Shown here in pieces: positions 21,428 through 30,577 of a stretch of DNA of 64,000 bases (its first letter is position 1; each line of letters opens with the position of its first letter). The stretch spans positions 48,702,362 through 48,766,361 of the forward strand of contig CM051457.1 of the NCBI GenBank assembly GCA_028274465.1, written 5' to 3'. Source of the DNA: Plantago ovata (Eukaryota > Streptophyta > Magnoliopsida > Lamiales > Plantaginaceae). Under the pieces are notes generated by a model. The model ran no database searches. It was not told the DNA's origin and was given only the letters and a program-made list of their open reading frames with translations. Made by a program: the position numbers and the translations under genes.

Positions 21428-23925
21428 TGTAACGGTACCGGTTTTGAAAACAAAATAATTTCTTGAAAAAGAAAATCCAAAATAACTTTAATAGCAACGG
21501 TCGGCAATTAATGCCAAAATAATCTTTGACGCCCACAGCGCTAACAGAACAAATAAAGATCCAGCGATAAACTTCGAATTCAAATGAAACAACGAGTGAA
21601 GACAGTAAAAAGTTCATCTTCTTATTTTGAAAGAAATCCCCAAGACACCCCAGACCCTTCTCTCAGTCGCTGGCATCCTATTCATGAACATCCTCAGCAG
21701 TATCTGGAAGGAAGGAATTTTGAAAACAAGAGAGTGTGTGATAAAGGATCTCAGTGAGGTTCTAAGTTAAAAACAGAAAGTAAACAGTTTTGAAATCAAA
21801 ATCCTTTTCAGAAAACAAACAGAACAGAACAGATCACATATAACAGAATAACAGAACAGATAAGTTGTAGACCGTTGGTGCAGCCCGCCTTATTGCTCCT
21901 ACTCCCAGAATGCCCTTATAACTCCCTCCAGAGGGTGCACAACTCCGGACAGAAACTTCTACCTCGCGTCTAAAAGGGATTAGACTAGGCAATAACCAAG
22001 CAAACCCTGATAGTCCTCTACTACCCAAGTCTACCTAGTTACGACCTAATCGACCGGTCACACAGAAACAGAACAAACAGATGCAGATAGGCAAACACCG
22101 AGAAGTGATCCTGCAGAAAAGTCAGTCCAGAACAGAATAGCAATAAACAGAAAAGTAAATAGTCATACTTAGGACTTAAATACTTTTACGCGGAAGCATA
22201 CAGTAAAACAGTATAAGTAATAGTAGGTACAAGTTGTCACATATCCTTCCAGTTTTTCGCAAATAAATAAGTTTAGGGGTGAACACTCACCTTAACTTGC
22301 GAGCAAAAGATCTCCAACGAGTAATGAGCTTACGGGTTATCGAACAACGGAGAACCTAAAAAGAAAGTACTAATTACACTTTAGAAGTCGAACGGACGGA
22401 AGGAAAAAGGTTGAAAAGAAATGGTAAAGACGAGGTTCGAACTCGGGACCTCTAAATTAGTCAAGCAAGGACCTAACCAACTAGGCTAGCAAGTCAAGTC
22501 ATTACTAATTTACAAAAACAGAAAATAAGTTGAAACATTTTCAGAAATACTGTTTCGGTTTTCAGATTCTGGAAATTACCAAAATACCCTCACTGGTAAA
22601 TTGCAAAAGAACCCTTTTCAAAATCAGAAAGTCCAAACAAAACCAGAAGTTTCCAAACATACCAATTAGTCCTCAAAGAATAAAATGGTTTACGAAAAAG
22701 TCCTCTGTCAGTCAACTACGGTCAACGGTAAATTGCAAAAAGGTCCTTTAAGTTTTCAAACTTCCAAAATCAGTCCACAAAGTTCAAATCAGTATCATTA
22801 AAGTCCAATTCAATCCTTTTCAAAGTCCACAGTAAACTAGGGTCAACAAACGAGGTCAAACAAATCACAAGTCCAAACAATCAGTAACAACAATCTAACA
22901 ACCTAAGTCCCGGTTCTCAGTTCGAATCAATAAACAACAAGGCCAGATCGAACAAGGGTAAAATAGTCCAGGGGTAAAAACGTCCGAAACAGAATAAGAA
23001 TTTCGAATCGAAAGCAGCAGTAAAGGATTCGAGATTTACCTTCGAAAGGGAATAAAGTTAATCTGCAAATCGAAAGAATAAGAAAAGAAAATCAAACGAG
23101 ATTCGAATCGAACCGTAATCAAAATTGAATCTGAACAGAAGGGTCGAACCAACTTACCGATCGGCTCGGAGCAAATGGACCGGACGAACGAACCGGACCG
23201 GACGAACGAATTGGAGCGGCGCGGCGATCGGAGATAGACAGACATCGACACGGATCGGATCGAATTGATCGGGTTCGACAAACAGAGAGCGGCGGACAGA
23301 ACAGCGGCGCGACGAGCAACGGAGGAGAGAACGGATCGGCGGACAGACCGCAGCGAGCGGCGGCAAGGCGAACGCGGCGGCGGCAGCGCAAATCAAAGCG
23401 ACGAACAGACAGATCGATCGATCTCAGCGGTGACTAACGGAACTGATCGATCGATCTTGGCAGCGTGGCGACGGCGGGAGGTGCGGCGGCTCGGTGCGGC
23501 ACGACGTACCGGGACGACGGCGGAGGACTGCGGCGGCGGGACAGCAAGCAGCAGAGAAATCTTCTTTCTCCTTTTTTTCTCTCCTCTCTTTCGTTCTTTC
23601 TTTTCTCTTTTTCTTTCTCTCAAACGTTTTTGACGGCTAAGTAAGAAGTGAAGATAGATGTATTCAGATTACGGTTAGGGTTACTAATGGGCCGGTCAAA
23701 CAGGCCTTTGACTGGGCTAAGAATTTGGCCAAAAAGAGGTCAGAACGGTCTAGGCTTCCAGATCGATCCAAACGTAATGAAACGAACTTTCTTACGCGAA
23801 ATTAATTAAATAATTATCGAATAAATAATTTACTCTGATAATTAATTAACTAAATTAAATAATTAAATAATAAAATAATAAAATAATAATTAAATAAATA
23901 ATTAAAAAAAAAACGGGGTGTTACA
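21428..23925 (-). repeat. TR-GAG 5' LTR (2498 bp)
   Basis: This is the upstream LTR in the minus sense, with TGTAAC...TTACA on the plus strand and the same content as 16610-19160. It includes the better-kept tRNA-like segment at 22423-22495 and the gatcgatc-rich GC block at about 23170-23540. Confidence 0.92.
22423..22495 (-). other. tRNA-like segment inside the LTR (A and B box)
   Basis: On the minus strand 73 bases run from GACTTGC to CTTTACC. They carry an A-box match TAGCCTAGTTGG and a B-box-like GTTCGAACC within a CGAG/CTCG stem. The 5' and 3' ends do not form an acceptor stem. It could be an internal Pol III promoter relic or a chance tRNA-derived capture. Confidence 0.5.
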
Positions 23926-23941
23926 ATCTCGTTCATCAAAT

Positions 23942-23960
23942 TGGCGCCGTTGCTGGGGAC
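23942..23960 (+). other. Athila primer-binding site
   Basis: TGGCGCCGTTGCTGGGGAC lies a few bases after the LTR end. It matches the Athila-type site (tRNA-Asp class, from memory) except for T instead of C in GCCGGGG. The nested element at 33006-33025 has the C form. Confidence 0.75.
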
Positions 23961-24115
23961 TATAACTTCTTTTTACTCTTTAGCTTGTTTATTTTCAGCA
24001 TTCAATTTCCAGGATATAGTTAGTTGTCTAGTGTAGAAGTTGGGTTCCAAATTTTGGTCAGAGCTAACAGGACTGATTTTTGGTTTTGAGTTATATCCTT
24101 CCCAGATATCCAGGT

Positions 24116-25285
24116 ATGACGTCCATGAGGGCTCGCATGACCCCACAATTCTCGCAAGTTAGGAGAGGATCAGCTATATACTTGGAGGATGAGCTAACGG
24201 GGTATGAGGTGACAAGTTATGTGGTAAGGAGCATACCAAGGTTTGAGGAAGGAGTAGGGATGAATCCACTGAGTTTTATTCGATCCTATGAGGAGGAAAT
24301 AGCTAGAAATCCAGCTAAGGGGTTTACGGACGACCAAATATGCAGGAAATTATTTTCTTTCGCCTTGGGGTATGAACCGAGACTTTGGATTACAAGGTTG
24401 GCACCGGGATCACAGAGGAGTTGGGACCAAGTAGTAGAGGAGTTCTTAGCGGGATTTATGCCATACCAAGAGACATTGGCCTTGCGAGGAAGGATTGAAA
24501 ACTTCAAGCAAGGCGAAGATGAGCGGTTTTGTGACACCTACGATCGGTTTGAGCGGTATAAGCGAGAGTGCCCCCATCACCGTTTCGACGATGAGGAGTT
24601 GATTTGGCATTTTGTTGGTGGGTTACGCGATGAGGTTAGGCTTAGAGTAGATGGGTTGTGCGGAGGGTTGGAAGATTGCACGGTTGAAGAGGCAGAAAAG
24701 GTCTTCCATAATTACGCCAGAGGATCCGCACAGTCAGAGAGACTAACACCACGTCACATCGCCAGTGAGAGGCTAGATCAAACTGGAAGCGAAAGTTTAT
24801 CTGAGGAGTTCCGAGAAGATGAAGATGATTTCAGTGAGGAGGATGCACTTGCAATCTATGCAGGAATTAAAGCCACTGAGAGTATATTTGAGATCGCACA
24901 TTCACAACAAGTTGAACAGAACCTCTGGATAACACAAGTTTTTGAAGGGGTAGCAGTAACTGAGCAATTAATAGAGGAAGTCAGCTTGTTAGAGTGTGAA
25001 AAGGTCGAAAAATGCAACACACAAGAGTCCGGAGACGAAAATCCAGGGGACGCCTCACTGGACGTGAGGGGCGGTCCGCCTGGTGTGGGGCGCCCCCCAC
25101 GTCCAGAGAAGGCGGGGATCCCCTGCCACTCCCAGGCGCACCGCCGAGCGTGGGAGGCGGTCCGCCGTGGACCGCCAGGGAGCTGGACGACCCCAGCTCC
25201 CCGATTTCACTTGCCACCGATGTTTTTCATGATACGGAGCCCGTTCCAGCTGTTACTACCGAGGTCCCTGAGTTCGAGGAAGTAA
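24116..25285 (+). pseudogene. gag: Athila Gag, frame disturbed near its end
   Basis: The first ATG of the frame is 24116 (MTSMRARM); the open frame extends upstream without an ATG. The gag domain spans roughly residues 45-215, with FIRSYEEEIARNP, RSWDQVVEEFLAGFMPYQE and HFVGGLRDEVRLRVDGLCGG. An acidic tail follows. From about 25030 a GC palindrome cluster interrupts the sequence. After it the Athila linker continues in another frame (open from 25012 to 25659), so the last 80 or so residues of this frame are probably not native. No zinc knuckle is seen. Gag would build the particle. Confidence 0.8.
25061..25195 (+). repeat. GC palindrome cluster inside the gag-protease coding region
   Basis: It includes GGGGCGGTCCGCC, GGGGCGCCCC, GGCGCACCGCC, AGGCGGTCCGCC and GTGGACCGCC. 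Both forward frames stay open across it. It lies at the gag frame change, so it looks inserted into, or expanded within, the polyprotein. Confidence 0.7.
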
Positions 25286-25328
25286 ACCTACTCCTCCGAA
25301 GTGGGAAGGTATCTAAAATCCCTAATTT

Positions 25329-25710
25329 CGTACGTCCTAAACATGTTAAATCTACTGTGACTAACAATGCAGGGACAAGCAAGGAAAATGAAGTAGGGGA
25401 AGGCTCCACAGACCCTCCGGTGCAAGATAATGAAGACGGCGACAACAATGGGGATAGGGGGGACACACCCAATATTGAGGAGGGACTTCATAAGTCTCCC
25501 AACCCTTATGTGCCCCCAAAACCTCACATGCCATTCCCTGGTAGGATCAAACCCGCCAAGAAGGATATACAGGAGTCACCTCTATTCAAGCGCCTCTCTA
25601 AGGTCGAAGTTAATGTTCCCCTATTTCCGTACGTCCTAAACATGTTAAATCTACTGTGACTAACAATGCAGGGACAAGCAAGGAAAATGAAGTAGGGGAA
25701 GGCTCCACAG
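25329..25710 (+). repeat. 83-bp direct duplication (25329-25411 and 25628-25710)
   Basis: The block from cgtacgtcctaaac to ggctccacag occurs twice, 216 bases apart. The second copy runs straight into a 17-base repeat (gcctatacaaagttctt) that is itself present again at 25750. It is a local rearrangement of the gag-protease linker, plausibly from template switching during reverse transcription. Confidence 0.9.
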
Positions 25711-26313
25711 GCCTATACAAAGTTCTTGGAGCTCATTCAGAATGTTCCGGCCTATACAAAGTTCTTTAAGGAGGTGAAGAGCAACAAGAAGATTGCACTA
25801 GGGGGAGACGGAATAGGTATGGAGACGGTAAATTCTATAGAAGGGCTCCCCGCGAAACAACGAGACCCGTGGAGCTTCATAATTGATATTACCATGGGGA
25901 ATGGAAGGTCCACCAATGCCATGCTCGACATAGGCGCTAGGATCAATCTGATGCCCTTCTCAGTATACAAAGCCCTAGACCTTGGGGAAATGCAGCCAGC
26001 CGAGATGGTTGTACAAATGGCAGACTAAAGCGTGAAACGTCCCGAAGGAATAATTGAGGATGTCCTCGTAAAGGTAGACAAACTAATAATTCCTGCAGAT
26101 TTTGTAGTGATGAAGTCAGCCGAGGAAGGAAAGAGACATGTCCGCGAACACGTGGTACTGCTGGGAAGACCATTCATGGCCACTACCAACACATGCCTTG
26201 AACTAAAAGGCAAGAAAATCACCATGGAGGTAATGGGTGAGAAAATTGAACTGGTAGGATGTAGCATAGTTGATAAAGAGGTTATAGAAGAATTAAAATT
26301 TATTGATTACTAG
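25711..26313 (+). pseudogene. Athila protease domain, inactive
   Basis: One frame is open except for TAA at 26026-26028. The active site reads MLDIGARINLMP, with Ile where retropepsins have Thr in Asp-Thr-Gly. Further along are VVQMAD and VVLLGRPFMATT, the latter in the usual flap-distal position. With a changed active site and a nonsense codon it cannot be functional. Confidence 0.85.
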
Positions 26314-26371
26314 GATTCTGTGATTTCACCATTGTCATGATCATATTGAACCTCTTGAAGAGGCACTAACC

Positions 26372-26850
26372 ATGCAGGTGGAGACTTGTTCCATATCTGA
26401 GGAAGCAAGAGAACTAGTCGAGTTAATGGATAGCACACCCGAAATCCCATTCGGAGAAGAGGTACTTGAACCCATAGAAGAAGAAGAGGGAGATAACCGA
26501 CTTCCAGAAGAGCCTAGCTTAGAACTGAAACCCCTTCCTGGGCACCTTAAGTATGTTTACTTAGGATAAAATGAGAAAAGCCTGTAATAATTTCCTCACA
26601 CCTATCTAGCATAGAAGAAGGTAGGCTAGTCCAAGTCCTTAAGGAAAATTCTGCAGCTATAGGATGGGGAATTAGTGACATTAAGGGGATAAGCCCTACA
26701 CGGTGTGTGCACAATATCACTCTAGAACAGGATGCCAAACCCGTTAGGCAACCTCAGCGTAGGATAAACCCAGCCATGCAAGAAGTTGTGAAGAAGGAGG
26801 TGATTAAGTTGCTAGATGCCGATATGATCTATCCCATTCCTGAATGAGGA
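26372..26850 (+). pseudogene. Athila reverse transcriptase, N-terminal remnant
   Basis: The connector before RT (LELKPLPGHLKYVYLG) is followed by a frameshift at about 26570-26580. The RT start can then be read in another frame (AIGWGISDIKGISPT, AQRR-like QPQRRINPAMQEVVKKEV). It stops at MIYPIPE near 26845, before any palm-domain catalytic motif. The next bases belong to the RNase H/integrase junction. About 1.5 kb of RT and RNase H is missing. Confidence 0.8.
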
Positions 26851-27103
26851 TCTCCCCGATGAACACTTGATGAGAGCATATGAAGAGCCATGGTATGCTG
26901 ATATTGTGAATTATTTGGTTACGGACATCTGCGCAACTAACTACTCAGTCTCCGATAGGAGAGCACTCGCAAAACAGTGCAGGTTTTACATATGGGACGA
27001 TCCGAACCTTCTTAGAGAAGGGGCTGATGGAATCTTGAGGAGATGTGTTCCACAGGGAGAACAACGAAGTGTACTGAGTCATTGTCATGAGCTTCAGTGT
27101 TGC
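26851..27103 (+). pseudogene. RNase H end and integrase zinc-binding start, 5' piece
   Basis: The frame reads from DLPDEHLMRAYEEPWYADIV through WDDPNLLREGADG to a His/Cys segment (SHCHELQC). This is the N-terminal HHCC region of Athila integrase. It is split here by the insertion at 27104 and resumes at 34431 with [11 protein letters not shown]. Confidence 0.8.
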
Positions 27104-28508
27104 TGATGATGTCGTTTTTCACCAATTAAATTTGTTTAAAAGCCTAAGAACACTTATCACTACACAAACTAGAGTGCAATGGCAAGTTGTCCCCGAGTGT
27201 CGTTCTCTCGGGACCTAACGTGGCTTTGCTTGAGGTTTTTGCAAGTAATTTCAGTCAACGAATTCAAATGTTTAGAGAATTGTTTCCTTTGAACAATAGC
27301 AACGAGAATTCAGATTGTTGTAAATCAAGTTTGGAAAACGGTTGGTGGTAGAAATCAAATACACATGCATGGGTTACGAATATGCTCACAAGTTCAGTGC
27401 GTAAAACCTTCGATCAAGTCTGCTAAGCAACTCGTCTAGGCAACTTTAAGACACACATCATAAAAGATCACTATCAATACTTTAGAGGTGCTTGTCACCA
27501 ACACCATTTATCTAGCATGCTGCAAATCTCTAACATACAATCCTATAGCTTTCATTGACCAAGAGTTTGTCACTATACTCAATTCGAATATATTTTATAG
27601 GCAACTAAGAATCATATGAAGGGATTTGCAGCAAGATTGAATCACAATCTCATGTAAGCATAAACATAACCCATAGCATGCATATTCTACATTCTACCAC
27701 CAACACAAAAGATTTAGCTACTCATATTCATCAACATAGACATCAATTCATATGAATAATAATCAGAATACATCATATCAAACTACAAGACAAGAGAGTG
27801 ATACAAGTTACCACCAAAGCTGTCACTAATCGGTGGAAAGCAAAGAAAACCTCTCCGTAGATGATTACAAAGGATGAATCCCAATCAAAACCTTGAATCC
27901 CAAGCTAAAATACAATGTAATCTGAGTTTTCTCTAAGTTTTGGGGCTTAGGAGCTCTCCAAAACGAAGTTACAGTTCAAAAGATCTTCAAAAAATGATCA
28001 AAGATCAGATCTAAGAAGGAAAATCCGAAAACGTAACCGCTGCCAAGCGGACCGCTTGGAGAAGCCAAGCGGAGCACTTGGAAAGCGAAGCGCTTCTGAC
28101 ACTCCAAGCGCTTCGCTTGGCTTCTGTACCAAAGCTCCTGGAAATTGAAGCGGAGCGCTTCACTATTCCAGGCGCTTAGCTTGGCTCCTGGGCAGATTTT
28201 TGTCTTCAAACTCAATCTTTTTGCCCTCGCATGGCCCTCGGGTGCCTTGGAATCATCCTTCTCGATGCTTATTGAAGCTCAAACACTTACGAACAAGCCA
28301 CGGAGATTGGGGAACTTCAACGGGGCCATCTTTTCCATCAAAAAGGCTCGTTTTTAGCTCCAAAAACGTCGTTTCGTACCTAAGTTCCTGAAAATGCAGA
28401 AAACACAAAACGTGACACTATTCTACAAAACTAACCAAAAAACAAGGCTAGAAGATAGCAAAAGAAGGTAAAAAAGACAAGATGAACGCGTCAAAAATAC
28501 GTTCATCA
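27104..28508 (-). repeat. 3' LTR of the nested element (1405 bp)
   Basis: On the plus strand it runs tgatgatgtcg...cgttcatca. GC palindromes with arms CCAAGCG/CGCTTGG are clustered at 28043-28185, with spacers GAC, GAG and CTT. Two copies with other or shorter arms are AAGCG-AAG-CGCTT and GAAGCG-GAG-CGCTTC. Confidence 0.93.
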
Positions 28509-30144
28509 AACTCCCCAAACCAAACCTTTGCTTGTCCTCAAGCAACAAAATATCCTAAATGCAACACAAAAGGAGTCTCATGCCAAGTAAAGTGAACTAA
28601 TCTATTGAATCAACTAAATGCTTATGAACAAAACCAAATGAGCATGACATGCAAATAGGTTGAAGTATGCCTCGATTGCGAATATACACATTCTCAAGTG
28701 CACTTGGTTAAACAAAGGAGTCTCACGTAACATCTTCTACCTGGACCTGGTCAGTGACGACACAATGATGCATGTTATCATACTACAATTGCCCCGTGCC
28801 TATGAAACCGAGGGCTTACTAATGGTCACCAAGCGAGACGTTTCCTCAAGAGAGGGCGAACCAATACTGGCTCTCATCAAACGAAGGAGGGTTCCCTTAG
28901 AAATATAACACTCCCCTATTCTACCCAGACTCTCACGAATGAGCCTCTTTCAACCACTTCTTGAATAGCAAGATGAGGGTGGTCAAGAACAGACCTTGGA
29001 CAAAGGCGACACGAAACGAAAGATAGAATTTACAACTCGATAACTTCACAATAACAAATATTTACATGACACTTGACACTTTACTAGACTGCTTTTGGCT
29101 TGCAACGACCCTTCTTTTGCTTTGGGTCTTATTCTTTATTTTCTTTCTTTTTTATTTTTTTATTTTCTCTTTTCTTTTCTCTTTTTTCTTCTTCTTTTCT
29201 TTTCTTCTTTTCTTTTTCTCTTTTTTTTTATATAGGGGCAAGCAGCAGTACTAAGTGTCAGAAACACCTCCCCAAACCTATTCGAAAGAATAGGTTGGGA
29301 CACAAAACAAAAAGAAAAAGAAAAAGGAAGCTTTACAACGACTCAAAGACGAAAGACAAGATCAACGAAGCAACCCCCTCCCCAAACCTATTCGATAGAA
29401 TAGGTTTAACACAAGGAATCGCACACCTCACACTACCTCCTTCCTAGGCATTTGGCAATCTCTAATCGAGGTGAAGAACTTGTCGCCTCTTACGTACATA
29501 ATTACACGGGTTACAACCATAGACTCTAACATGCATCATTTCATAAGGCCATCGTGAACCGCAGCAGAAGAAACACCACTCAAGGTGATGTCGAGACTAC
29601 TAAGATTAACTAGTGCACAAGCGAATGTGACAAACCAAGCGAGACAAGCCTCAAACTACTTGCAAAGTGATGCAACATATGATCAATGGTCATAAACACT
29701 TAGTCTACTCAATAAAAAGGTTCAAAAGACTTGGCAATAAACTCCACACACAACAACGTGCAACAACTAATCTAGGGATGATATGCATGCAAAAATTTGA
29801 AAAAAAACACGACAAATCACATGAACTTGAGTAAAATCAGGCATGTATGAACCACACAAGCATATAGTACTGAAATTCCAATACCCCCTCCCCAAACCTA
29901 AACTTTTGCTTGTCCTCGAGCAAAGAAAAGTTGAATGAAAATGAAAAATTGGATTAAAAGTACACTTCCCTTGTTATGGATGCTTCAAACGTGAAATTTG
30001 ATCGGTTTAGATGATAGAGGGGGTGATGGGCTTTGTAAAATGCACAAGATTGCAAGAATTGGTGGAGAATTGAGAGAGATTGAGATTTTTGGGGTGCTAA
30101 ATCGGCAATGGAGGAAAAAACGAAGTGGGGGCTTTGAATCTCAA

Positions 30145-30400
30145 GTGCCCCGCTTAGCTTTCTTAAGGAAAGCCAAGCGAAGCGCTTGGGCGTCCCAAGC
30201 GAAGCGCTTGGCAAGCGGTCCGCTTGGGAACTCCCAAGCGCTCCACTTGGATTTCCAGTAAGAATTTTCATTCTTACTGGAAATTCAAGCGGACCGCTTG
30301 GGGGTGCCAAGCGCTTCGCTTGGATTTCCAGTAAGAATGGGATTCTTACTGGAAATCCAAGCGGACCGCTTGGGCTTTCCAAGCGGTTCGCTTGGGACCT
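30145..30400 (-). repeat. Palindrome and hairpin array
   Basis: Palindromes of the form CCAAGCG-NNN-CGCTTGG occur at 30173-30189 (AAG), 30195-30211 (AAG), about 30307-30323 (CTT), 30358-30374 (GAC) and about 30380-30395 (GTT); 30212-30226 has spacer GTC and shorter arms. Interleaved are a 15-bp perfect hairpin (arms 30251-30265 and 30270-30284, loop TTTC) and a 22-bp perfect hairpin (arms 30317-30338 and 30342-30363, loop GGG). Confidence 0.9.
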
Positions 30401-30517
30401 GAAGCTCCCAAATACATTTTTTTTCGACTTTTGCTAAATTTTCACCCCAAAAACCTTGTCTAATCAACGAAACAAAATGTTAAACGTGCTTCTAATATAC
30501 ATGCAATTACCTACAAC

Positions 30518-30535
30518 CTCGGGTTGCCTCCCGAG
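30518..30535 (-). other. Hairpin CTCGGG-AGGCAA-CCCGAG after gag-protease
   Basis: A perfect 6-bp stem with the loop AGGCAA lies 43 bases after the ORF stop. It is the third instance of this hairpin in the window, with arms differing by compensatory changes. Confidence 0.65.
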
Positions 30536-30577
30536 AAGTGCCTTCGTTTAAAAGTCGTTGGCTCGACTCGTCTTAGC

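Larger units (their letters stand above)
16610..23925 (-). mobile_element. TR-GAG type non-autonomous Ty3 element; TSD ATCTC
   Basis: A complete insertion: LTRs 16610-19160 and 21428-23925, target duplication ATCTC at 16605-16609 and 23926-23930. The internal region of only 2267 bases encodes gag alone. On the minus strand the LTR runs TGTAACACCCCG...GTTACA. The primer-binding site and polypurine tract are both present. This fits the plant TR-GAG class (long terminal repeats plus gag, no pol), which would need pol from an autonomous relative. Confidence 0.95.
28509..30577 (-). other. 3' UTR of the nested element
   Basis: Read on the minus strand: the AGGCAA hairpin (30518-30535), the palindrome and hairpin array (30145-30400), hairpin 1 (29385-29406, loop TATC), hairpin 2 (29275-29296, loop TTTC), an A/G-rich tract (about 29135-29235) and the polypurine tract (28509-28526, ggtttggttTGGGGAGTT). 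Small plus-strand ORFs here are antisense to this conserved UTR and are not genes. Confidence 0.85.

Noticed and set aside
28660..28908. A plus-strand ORF in the UTR of the nested element, similar to ORFs at 36935-37147 and 41827-42012 on the minus strand
   Set aside because: It is antisense to the shared Athila 3' UTR; similarity reflects UTR homology.
29954..30437. ORFs rich in PSGPLG and KRSAW on both strands
   Set aside because: They are translations of the palindrome array; all frames give similar repeats because the DNA is an inverted repeat.
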